Assembly (NCBI GenBank): GCA_023525715.1
Contig: CM042010.1
Span: 159,169,407 to 159,233,406 of the forward strand
Direction: 5' to 3'
DNA from: Cichorium intybus
Taxonomy: Eukaryota > Streptophyta > Magnoliopsida > Asterales > Asteraceae
Length of the DNA: 64,000 bases
In this document: positions 22,471 through 32,592 of the stretch, one piece after another
Position numbering within the stretch: the first letter of the stretch is position 1
Layout of the letters: every line of letters starts with the position of its first letter
Translations under genes and position numbers: made by a program
The notes under the pieces: generated by a model
What the model was told of the DNA's origin: nothing
Databases searched by the model: none
What the model saw: the letters and a program-made list of their open reading frames with translations, nothing else

Positions 22471-25400
22471 CTACTTCTTAGCATAGGTGATCAACATAGG
22501 GCTTTCGGGATTAATCTTGAATCCTTGGAGGCTATGCATGGCAACAGTTGCTTGCATCTCATCCCCATACTCTATAAAAGCAATCCCTGGTTTAGCTTCC
22601 ACCATTCTTACTTCTTTGAAGCCTTGATGCTGCCCAAACAACATTTGCAGCATCATGGATGACGTTTGATGAGGCAGATTTTGGACAAACAAGATGCTGT
22701 TTGGTGGGGCCGGTGCCTCTGGCATCCCAGATTTAGCACCACCACCCATGTATGGTATTTGCGATAACTGCACCAAAACAAGCATATGCATAAATATATA
22801 AAAATCAATTAGTACATTACACTTAATTTGGTTCCAAAAAGTTCTCTTGTGATTTTAGTCGTTGTTTTTAACCTTTTTGGTCCCTGTTCTAAGAAAACGA
22901 CTATTTTTTACAATATTCAGGGACCAAAACTAGTCATTTTATTTGGAATAGCGACCAGTGACCAAAAACGTTATAAGAACCTCAGAATAGGACTAAATTC
23001 ACAAGAGAACTTCTTGGGACCAAAACTGCAAAAATCAGATATACTAGTCATTTTACATGGAGTAGGGACCAAAAACATCACAAGAGCATAAGTGAGTACC
23101 GAAATTGCAAGAGAAGTTTTTGGGACCCAATTTGCAAAATTCAGCTATACCAGGGACCAAAAATGTAACTTACTCTAAAAGCAATAAATCTATGATTATG
23201 TAACAAGTTAATGATAAGAAATATGCTTACAGGAGGAGGACCACCATATGCACCAGCATAACCTTGGTTTACACCAACTGCAGCTTGATTACCATCATGT
23301 TGCCCCTTGCGTTTCTTGCCTATTGCATGAGAAAAATATTGATTATATATAACTTAAAGACGTTAAAAAACATGTTCTACCTTTCTCTTCATGCCTCTTT
23401 CGTCTTTCTCGAGGTACGAAAGTGCCGTCTGATTTTGCTATGACATCTGATTTTGTTTTAGCATATTGTATTCTCTGTGATCATTAAAACAGAATAATAT
23501 TGATGCAAGTAAAAGAAACGTCGATTATTATCGAATTAGCATGCAAAAATTCAGTTCCTTGGTATGCATAAACTATCATGTGAAACGATCAACAAACATG
23601 TGTGCATGCAAGCCATGCATAAGTAACCTAGGTTTGTCTTCTTATTTATGGAAAGGGCAAAACTTAGAAATATTAATAATACACTTATCACCATGCCTAA
23701 ACCCAACCACACAAAAAAAATCAAACTGATACCACATCCAATCATTATCCATTTACCCTTGAGTTGTCCCATAAACTGTAAGATATGAAATCACCATGTC
23801 TAGAGCATACCATGTGATCCATGATTTTTTTTTCATTTCATGTTCTCTCTTTTTTCAAACGAGTCCTTATTTGATATTTCCCATGAGCTGAACAAAGGTC
23901 CCTTCTTTTTTTATCTATATAATATATTCTTCTTATAGAACCTTTTCACCCTGGTAATAGTGACTTAATTTTTAACTGATGGCAAAGAGGAATTGGTAGT
24001 TGTGATTTTATCTCAAGAGCAAATGATACGCTACAAGGTTTTAGTTTTATATATCTACTCCTCAATCCTTTGGTCGACTTCATCCCTCATTCAAAGTTCA
24101 AGCAACTTATGTGCAATGGTAGACTACAAGACTGACCAACTCTGATGGCAACAATGTATCCGTGTATCTACTCTCTCACAGCAACCATTCAACAGATATT
24201 TCTCAAAACTTCAATCACATGGTTACGAATTGGAATTAAAACTGAATCAAGCTCTACCACCTCAGCTTAGTGCCCCTAAATACACTCGATTGTTACTAGA
24301 GAATATCAATGCTTGTTGCACTATACCGAATTGTGTTGTGATACTTGTATGACGTCCCCCGCCTCCAAACGTTTCCGCCTAAATCCTGGTTTGGGGGTGT
24401 GACATATACGACACACGCGTGTCTCGCCATATACGACACACGCGTGTATCGATATACGACACACGCGTGTATCGATATACGACACACGCGTGTTTCGATA
24501 TACGACACACGCGTGTGTCGCCATACGCGTGTTTCGCCATATACGACACACGCGTGTCTCGCCATATACGACACACGCGTGTATCGATATACGACACACG
24601 TGTGTATCGATATACGACACACGTGTGTATCGATATACGACACAAAATACCGAATACGCCTTGCATTAGACTAGCAAATACTATTTGCACTTGTGCAAAC
24701 AGTTTATGTGCAACTACCATTGGTTCTTGGTTGTAGCGGTTTCTAGGATTTTCAGACTCAAGGCTTGTATGTCATCCTCGAAAGGTGAGTTCGTATATCC
24801 ACTAAGCCGGTAGGTAAGGCATATTCGGTATGTGTTTATGCATAACACTAGCTAACTACTAGCAACTACTACCTGCACTTGTGCAAACCGTTTATGTGCA
24901 ACTACCTTTGGTCTTGCTTAATTGTTGATGACTCAAAAGAAACGTTGTTAGACGTTCACAACACCCGAACTATCTTACCTTCATACCCGACCTATCTGAC
25001 CTATCTCACCTTCACACCCGACCTATCTGACCTTACCCGACCTATCTCACCTTCACACCCGACCTATCTTAAAAGCAGCACACGTTGGCCACTAATTTGA
25101 CCAACACTTTTCTTGAATATTAAGATATGTTAATCAGCACATAAATCACGTTCAAGTCTCCTTCTTTTCTGTTGACCCGATCATAATCCATGACACAAAG
25201 AGGCCTGCTGGGTGGAAAATGCGACACGTGTCAATAGGGAGGACACGGATGGGTCTGATCCGCGGGTCACGGGTTTTCTGATTCTTTTGCCTCTCCTATA
25301 CCCTATATCATTCAGAGTCCCATCTGAAAACTCATAGGTGTCATTATTCTGTATTTCTTCTTGCTCTCCATTTAGGGACAGATTGGTTTCTTGCCCTGCA

Positions 25401-28400
25401 TCTGGGGACATATTGGTTTCATTATTATGTCTTTCTTCTTCCTCTCTATTTAGGGACAGATTGGTTTCTTGCTCTGCATCTGGGGACAGATTGGTTTCAC
25501 TTTCACTTTTCTTGCGCCCTATGCCACTTCTTCTAATGTAGTCATTCAGAGTCTCATCATCCTCCATTTCTTCAATTTGGCATAGTTTCTGAAGTAAACT
25601 CTTTATTTTGCTTCTTAAGGCAGTGGCTTCTTCCCGCTTGAACCAGTGAGAGCTAAACTGAAAATTTTAAACAGGTTAACCATGTAAAAGACCAACAGAA
25701 TGAGAAAAACTTTTCTAAATATTAGAGAGGAAGAAAATTTGAAACAGGTTAACCTACCATTGTTAAATGTTCCACTCTCAGTCTCTCAGGTGCCTGCCTG
25801 ATGAAGTGTTCAATAAAGAGGAGGACAAAGATACCACAATCAAAATCATTCTTTTGATCTGAAACCTGGTAGAAAAAAAGACAGCACAATCATAACCATT
25901 ATTATCCCACAATTTAATAAAAAAATAAAAACTAAATTAAAAAATTAAAAAATTAAAATACATACATACGTACATACATACATATATATATATATGAAAA
26001 TAGAATGAAAGTTGGGACGAGACTTGTGGTAGCTAATACCTAAAAATTGGGATTATTATCAGAGTTCGTTTTCGGTAAATAAAAAACTTACATCAATTTT
26101 TATGTCATCAATCTGGATTAGGCCGAGCCAATTATCACTTTCTTCCACGATGAATCTAAAAACAAAGATTTAAGATTCAAATTGTCAATTAGGTTTTAAA
26201 ATTTCATTAGGTCACGAATTACACAAGCCAAATGATTATTTTATCTGTATATTGTAATCTACTTGTGTAATTCGTGACCTAATGAAATTTTAAAACCTAA
26301 TTGACAATTTGAATCTTAAATCTTTGTTTTTAGATTCATCGTGGAAGAAAGTGATAATTGGCTCGGCCTAATCCAGATTGATGACATAAAAATTGATGTA
26401 AGTTTTTTATTTACCGAAAACGAACTCTGATAATAATCCCAATTTTTAGGTATTAGCTACCACAAGTCTCGTCCCAACTTTCATTCTATTTTCATATATA
26501 TATGTATGTATGTACGTATGTATGTATTTTAATTTTTTAATTTTTTAATTTAGTTTTTATTTTTTTATTAAATTGTGGGATAATAATGGTTATGATTGTG
26601 CTGTCTTTTTTTCTACCAGGTTTCAGATCAAAAGAATGATTTTGATTGTGGTATCTTTGTCCTCCTCTTTATTGAACACTTCATCAGGCAGGCACCTGAG
26701 AGACTGAGAGTGGAACATTTAACAATGGTAGGTTAACCTGTTTCAAATTTTCTTCCTCTCTAATATTTAGAAAAGTTTTTCTCATTCTGTTGGTCTTTTA
26801 CATGGTTAACCTGTTTAAAATTTTCAGTTTAGCTCTCACTGGTTCAAGCGGGAAGAAGCCACTGCCTTAAGAAGCAAAATAAAGAGTTTACTTCAGAAAC
26901 TATGCCAAATTGAAGAAATGGAGGATGATGAGACTCTGAATGATTACATTAGAAGAAGTGGCATAGGGCGCAAGAAAAGTGAAAGTGAAACCAATCTGTC
27001 CCCAGATGCAGAGCAAGAAACCAATCTGTCCCTAAATAGAGAGGAAGAAGAAAGACATAATAATGAAAGCAATATGCCCCCAGATGCAGGGCAAGAAACC
27101 AATCTGTCACTAAATGGAGAGCAAGAAGAAATACAGAATAATGACACCTATGAGTTTTCAGATGGGACTCTGAATGATATAGGGTATAGGAGAGGCAAAA
27201 GAATCAGAAAACCTGTTAACAGGTTAAGTCCTAGTGGTAAACCCCCTAGGAAAAAGAGTCGAAGGAGATATCCACAAAAGAAAAGGGGAGACTTATAATA
27301 TGATACTCAAATTACTGTAAACTTTAGTTTAACTTTTATGTTGATGAATACAAGTGTGTGTTAATGAATGGTGAAGTTTAAATAATATGATTATATGAAT
27401 AATAGAATTGATCAATGTAATACACACCCTAGGAAACACAAACCATAAAAAATAGAAAAATGTACTTTTATTATCAAAATTAGTTTCCTCGGGTAAACAT
27501 ATTACACACCCAAGGAAACACTCAAAAGCCATAAAAACATCAATTTAAAACATCATTTCGGAGGAGTTTAAAAGTTTATTTTGAAGAAAATATTTTTTCG
27601 ATAATTTCCCGAGTCTTGCGGAATTAATTTTGGTGCGGAAGATATTTTTTTGGGGCATTTTTCAGCTTATTAAAAGCCATTTTCAAAGTAGAATTCGAAG
27701 CCCAGCACTGCAGCAGCAGAAAATGGATCCGGCCCAAGAAACAGCCCAAACAGCAGGTCCAGAAGCCCAAGACCCGCCCCAGCCATGCTGCTCCATGATC
27801 CGACCCGTGACCCGCGGATCAGACCCATCCGGGTCCTCCCTATTGACACGTGTCGCATTTTCCACCAGCAGGCCTCTTTGTGTCATGGATTATGATCGGG
27901 TCAACAGAAAAGAAGGAGGCTTGAACGTGATTTATGTGCTGATTAACATATCTTAATATTCAAGAAAAGTGTTGGTCAAATTAGTGGCCAACGTGTGCTG
28001 CTTTTAAGATAGGTCGGGTGTGAAGGTGAGATAGGTCGGGTAAGGTCAGATAGGTCGGGTGTGAAGGTGAGATAGGTCAGATAGGTCGGGTATGAAGGTA
28101 AGATAGTTCGGGTGTTGTGAACGTCTAACCACGTTTCTTTTAAGATAGGTCGGGTGTGAAGGTGAGATAGGTCGGGTAAGGTGAGATAGGTCGGGTGTGA
28201 AGGTGAGATAGGTCGGGTATGAAGGTAAGATAGTTCGGGTGTTGTGAACGTCTAACCACGTTTCTTTTGAGTCATCAACAATTAAGCAAGACCAAAGGTA
28301 GTTGCACATAAACGGTTTGCACAAGTGCAGGTAGTAGTTGCTAGTAGTTAGCTAGTGTTATGCATAAACACATACCGAATATGCCTTACCTACCGGCTTA

Positions 28401-29183
28401 GTGGATATACGAACTCACCTTTCGAGGATGACATACAAGCCTTGAGTCTGAAAATCCTAGAAACCGCTACAACCAAGACCAATGGTAGTTGCACATAAAC
28501 TGTTTGCACAAGTGCAAATAGTATTTGCTAGTCTAATGCAAGGCGTATTCGGTATTTTGTGTCGTATATCGATACACACGTGTGTCGCCATATACGACAC
28601 ACGTAAACAATAGATATGCTGGAAAGTTTAAAAACACAAGAAGACGAAGAGAAATGCAGGTGGCTAACAAATACAAGAAAGGGCGTTCACAATTCGAACA
28701 TTCAACAGGGTTTCTAGCTACGGAATAAGCGTGACGTACTATGTTGTAATAAATAATGAACATACCATAGGTTTATCGTAGAATGGAAACCCCTGCATCT
28801 GCTTGAGGGCACTGGTGGCAGATGAAACGTCCTCAAAAACAACCCACGCTTGACCCTTATGTTTTAGGGTTTTAAACGCTAGTATCTCAAGGATTTTGCC
28901 AAATTGCGAGAACACTGCTTGCAGCGATTTCTTTAACTCTGGAAAACAATTGCTCATATTTAGGTATTACACAACGAAAAATGCATGCAATCACACTAAA
29001 TCTTCATGCATGAAGATGGAGAAAGGCTTTAGAAGGATAACAATTAGGGCAAATGGTTATTTACAAGTTAATGGATAGATAAAAAGAAGAGGGAATACCA
29101 TCGAGCTTTGTTTTCTCGTTCAGGTTGTTGATATATATTGTGTTATTCGTTGGAATGTCGCCGCCGACCGCCATCTCCGCCAT
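22471..29183 (-). CDS. U1A: U1 small nuclear ribonucleoprotein A (U1A), with a transposon-filled 5.3 kb intron
   Basis: Five coding exons on the minus strand: 29183-29099, 28938-28766, 23474-23381, 23319-23231 and 22767-22471. All introns are GT-AG and phases match, giving 245 aa. RRM1 has RNP2 IYINNLN (16-22) and RNP1 KGQAWVVF (56-63). A basic linker (RERRKRHEEK), a Gly/Pro-rich spacer and RRM2 (ILFVQNLP, PGIAFIEY) follow, ending in AKK. The NEKTKLDELKKSL and KTLKHKGQAW segments match U1A better than its paralogue U2B''. U1A binds U1 snRNA stem-loop II and helps 5' splice-site recognition. Intron 2 (23475-28765) contains the palindrome. Plus-strand GGCCCAA and GGGCCAA near 29262-29312 resemble site II promoter elements of housekeeping genes. 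The reading frame is undamaged. Confidence 0.94.
22805..23175. repeat. Repeat of GGGACCAAAA-type units in U1A intron 4
   Basis: Phrases such as GGGACCAAAA, TTGCAAAAATCAG, AAGAGAACTT and GGGACCAAAAAC recur in imperfect units of roughly 60-100 bp. The same family fills 62190-62860 in an intron of the broken bZIP gene. Confidence 0.75.
24404..24644. repeat. Array of 23 bp units with a perfect 10 bp palindrome
   Basis: About ten units of the type ATATACGACACACGCGTGT, each containing ACACGCGTGT, a self-complementary decamer. All six frames stay open through it, which explains the many overlapping open frames here. The opposite arm of the palindrome has only about two units (28556-28619), so this side has expanded or the other contracted. 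Confidence 0.88.
25181..26155 (-). pseudogene. Ulp1/SENP-like protease fragment, left arm copy
   Basis: This is the mirror of the right-arm gene. Exon-like parts are 26155-26092, 25865-25758 (DFDCGIFVLLFIEHF) and 25657-25181. The downstream tail has lost the Lys/Arg-rich C terminus: after RGKRIRKPV the frame runs into flanking element sequence because of the 585 bp deletion. It sits in sense orientation relative to U1A. No complete catalytic domain is present. Confidence 0.7.
26334..27298 (+). pseudogene. Ulp1/SENP-like protease fragment with acidic tail, right arm copy
   Basis: Exon-like blocks with GT-AG borders are 26334-26397, 26620-26727 and 26828-27298. Joined they are in phase. The middle exon reads SDQKNDFDCGIFVLLFIEHF, which carries the Gln and Cys of the C48 (Ulp1/SENP) catalytic set; the upstream His/Asp region is absent or reduced to a short NWLGLIQIDD segment. 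The C terminus has two copies of an acidic repeat containing ETNLSLN and a basic end (RKKSRRRYPQKK). Ulp1-like domains are known passengers of plant MULEs (the Kaonashi type) and of some CACTA elements. As a protease it would be incomplete. Its sequence is nearly identical to the left-arm copy. Confidence 0.7.
27990..28260. repeat. GATAGGTCGGGTGTGAAGGTGA repeats, duplicated as a 110 bp block
   Basis: Units of about 22 bp recur, and a larger block ending GTTGTGAACGTCTAACCACGTTTCTTTT appears twice here but once at 24940-25070 in the other arm. Confidence 0.8.
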
Positions 29184-30096
29184 TCGATCGTAGAGGAATA
29201 CGGACAGTGCTCGGGTGAGAAGCGGTTTCTTGCGCTTCCAGCAAAATTCAGGAACGATAATAAGGCCCAAACTCAGACTGTCAAACTAGTAACGGGCTTT
29301 GTTGGTTGGGCCAAGTCATACGTAAATGAAGTAGTACAACTTTCTTATTTTACGTGTTTGTTTGTTAAAACGTTTCTATTGTATCATATCTGTAATGAAA
29401 AATGTAGATCAAATGTCTAAAAAATTAATGTTTGTTTTTTAAGTTTACATGCTGTTAAAATAAATTGAAAATAAATCAATTGATTTTTTTAATATTAAAA
29501 TTTAAATAAACTAATATTTTTTGTTTTGTAACATTGAAATTTAATCCGTACAATCATAATAACAGGATTCTATTAAAAACATTCATTCCATATGTTGCAT
29601 TAAATGCTCGGGAATTTCATCTCGTAACTTAAACACAGTCTCTTAGTTAACTGCACTACTATGTGTTTCAACCTTGTCTTCATCATCATCAACGCGTATG
29701 TGGTTATTCCCAGGACCGGTCCATTGGTTTTCAATGCTCCGGGCGAAATATAGATATAATGCCCAACGTATGTATTATAGAATATACCAAAAGGCATATA
29801 TATAAAAAATTACATAACAATAGTGTAATAGTCAAACAAAATTCGGATAAATAAAAACAAAAACCTACTAAAATCTCCTTAAACAATGGGTTCGTGCATT
29901 CGTGGAATCAAAAAATCCGAAAAAACAAAATCAATTGATCATAAGAGATATAAATCGATTGAAAGGCACGTCTTTACAACTAAAAAATTTTCACCAAAAC
30001 ATTATATCAATTTGTTTAACTTTTAGACGTTATCAAACTTCACTTTCGCTTAGTGCCAATAAGCTAAGTACTCCATACGAAAACAATGGAGATGCA
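29184..30096. other. U1A upstream region and spacer
   Basis: The first 130 bp upstream of the U1A start contain GGCCCAA-type motifs (about 29262 and 29308). The rest is AT-rich with short frames (29600-29854, 29902-30129) that show no domain. Confidence 0.45.
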
Positions 30097-31429
30097 TTTA
30101 AAAATGAGAAAATGACTAAAATAGTCTAATCCCATAAGGGTTTTCCTCAAAACAGCCAAAATTTAGGGGTATTCCCCGAAATAGCTAACGAAAACGCAAC
30201 CAAGGGAGGCCAGCTGCGTTTTGCTCTCCTCCCCTGCGTTTTCCTCCTCCTTTTTCCTCCCCTGCGTTTTGTTCTCATCCTCTGCGTTTTCCTCCCCATT
30301 GGCTGCGTTTTCCTCCATTTTCTTATTGAGGATCTTGGTGGTTCATGTGTTTAGTTGTAATTTTTGACCAACTTTGAACACTCGTCATTTGTTCATACGA
30401 ACTCGGATTGAGTTGAAGTTTTTTTTCGGAAAAAAAAACCACCATTTAGCAGCTACCGGGCATCAGCTGGGTTTTGCTCAGAGGAAAACGCAGCTAAGGG
30501 CCTTTTCTGCGTTTTCCTCTGAGCAAAACGCAGCTGATGGCCCTTAGCTGCGTTTTCCTCTGGGCAAAACGCAGAGCATTGCGCAGCTGATAGTGCTTTA
30601 TTTTTACAATAAAACACTATCATTAAAAGACCGTTTTATCGCATAAAAACACTTAGAGGCACACGAAAACCGTATTTTTGTGCAACACGAAGAAACACAA
30701 GAATTGCCTTAAAACATGCAAAATGCTTCTCTATAACAGATATGGTTCAGACAGACCCGTCTAACCTACCTCTTCTGTAACCAAATAGATCGTATTTCAT
30801 ATAAGAATGCATGTTTTCCTAATATCCAGGCAAAAGCTCACATTCCAACAGCAGCTCCTGATGCACACCACAGACTCTCAAAAGTCTGACGATGATAATA
30901 GATCTACTGTCGGGTCAACACTAGCCCAAGCTAGCCATTTGTTTTCGCATAGAAAACATCTCACAAATCACGGGGAAAGCCTATTATAATATCATTATTT
31001 CTCTCAAAAGACTTATGATTAATTTGTCTTCAGTCCCCCAGACATCCTCACTAAAATTGCAAGCTAACGAGAGAATATCTCATTTGTTCATACACTGCAC
31101 ATCACGGCCCACTGCTGTGTTGCAGATGCAAATCTGCCAGAACTATGGTAATTACCATAGGAAATCCTGATAAGCTCAACATCAAAACAGGCTTATATTA
31201 ACAGGTGGCTAAACATGAATTACGATTCATGTTTAATTTGAACAGAGTTCTCCGGAGCTGCTGGTGTGAGGAAAACACGAGGGATTTATGTGCTAACTTT
31301 TATGGCTTTATTTCAGGAACAAGAATGAATCAAGACCTAAGAAACTCTGAGAAAACAACCAAACCTGAGGAAGTGATGCTCCGAACCAAAGAGCAAAAAT
31401 GCGAAAAACTCATAAAAGCTACAGCAATC

Positions 31430-31670
31430 GCGACTTGACAGACCCCTGTGTCGCGACGCAAAGAAGGACAAAACACAAGAATCCAGACTCTACAGCAATC
31501 GCGACGCGACGGCATCACCGGTCGCGACGCGAAGACACCAACGCGACAACACCAACTTTTCGATCGCGAAGACACTAACGCGACAACACCAACTTTTCGA
31601 TCGCGAGACTACCAACAAGGCGCACTGACCAACCCTCGCGACGCGACGCACCCTTGGTCGCGATGCGAGC
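31430..31670. promoter_or_regulatory. Array of CGCGACGCGA motifs upstream of the solo-LTR TATA box
   Basis: About ten occurrences of TCGCGACGCGA or close variants lie within 250 bp, just before TATAAATA at 31687. CpG density is far above the surrounding DNA. It could be a cis-regulatory array or a methylation target; no factor is assigned. Confidence 0.5.
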
Positions 31671-32592
31671 CCTATGTCACAGCAAGTATAAATAGAGGCA
31701 CTCTATGCACGGTTTTAGACACCAATTCACGTTTTCAGATACCAATTTACTCCAATTCTGATAAGAATACTCCAACACTCTCAATCAGTTGTAATATTTC
31801 GAAATATCTCTTAGTTAGTTGTTTAGAACCAATAGATTCTCCATTTCGGTGGTAATTCTAGTAGTAATTCAAGATAATCCAAAGGGTAAAAGCTCCAAGT
31901 TACATGCCGAGGAACACCAAGACTATTGCCACGATCATCACTCGAATGGAAGGCTAATCTCTTCAGATTACTTCCGGTAATGTTATCATACCTTTAGTAT
32001 AACATGTTTTTACTTTGATTCCGAACAAATGTTTTACTATTGTAACTATTAAACTCTCATATCATTGAATGCAACTAGTAAATCATTTGTGTCTACTTCT
32101 ACTTGTTATCATATTTTCAAGACATAGTATTATCAACTTATTATTCGTGCCTATCTCCTCTAAATAACGAGTTAAGACGAATAATCGCTTAATATACTTT
32201 GTGCCCAATTAATATGATTAATAAGTTGTAATGTTACTATTATTTAGATAAAACATAATATTGCCAAACCATTGTTTGTACCTAATCTACTAAATTGTTA
32301 GACAACGACAAACAATTGATTCAACATGTTATGTATTTACCCATTTAATAGCAATTGTTAGTAAACTATAATTATGTCAAAGTAATTGTATCGGGATCAT
32401 TATAGTAAAACATGCGAACCTAATTGTCGATAACTAAACCGGAAGTAATTCTTTCTCTATTTTCAAGTTACTATTTCAATATTTTTACCATCACAATCAA
32501 TATTTACTTTACAACTCGTTAAAGATTAACCACTAAATCCCTGTGGACTCGACCCCGCTTGCCCTATCTACGTAGTAATAGTGGGTTATAAA

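Larger units (their letters stand above)
24404..28619. repeat. Large palindrome (inverted duplication of a transposon) in U1A intron 2
   Basis: The left arm (24404-26227) and right arm (26262-28619) are reverse complements around a 34 bp spacer (26228-26261). Matching landmarks include CTTGTGTAATTCGTGACC at the centre, the Ulp1-like exons, GCCTCTTTGTGTCATGGATT, GGTAGGTAAGGCATATTCGG and the ACACG-type outer repeats. Differences seen: the right arm keeps about 585 bp (27222-27806) missing on the left; it has an extra copy of an approximately 110 bp block (28030-28260); the left has more 23 bp units; and there are scattered substitutions and 1 bp indels. A transcript through either strand could fold into a hairpin with a stem well over 1 kb. 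No target duplication was found at the outer ends. Confidence 0.9.

Noticed and set aside
24296..24736. Five overlapping 99-115 aa open frames on both strands
   Set aside because: All are products of the 23 bp tandem repeat, which has no stop codon in most frames; the translations are simple repeats.
24404..28619. The palindrome as a pure assembly error
   Set aside because: Not excluded, but the arms differ by a 585 bp deletion, a 110 bp duplication and scattered changes, which an artificial mirrored contig would not show.
22471..29183. Annotating the RRM gene as U2B'' instead of U1A
   Set aside because: The first RRM and the linker, with NEKTKLDELKKSL, KTLKHKGQAW and RERRKRHEEK, fit plant U1A better; U2B'' also lacks the long Gly/Pro-rich linker.
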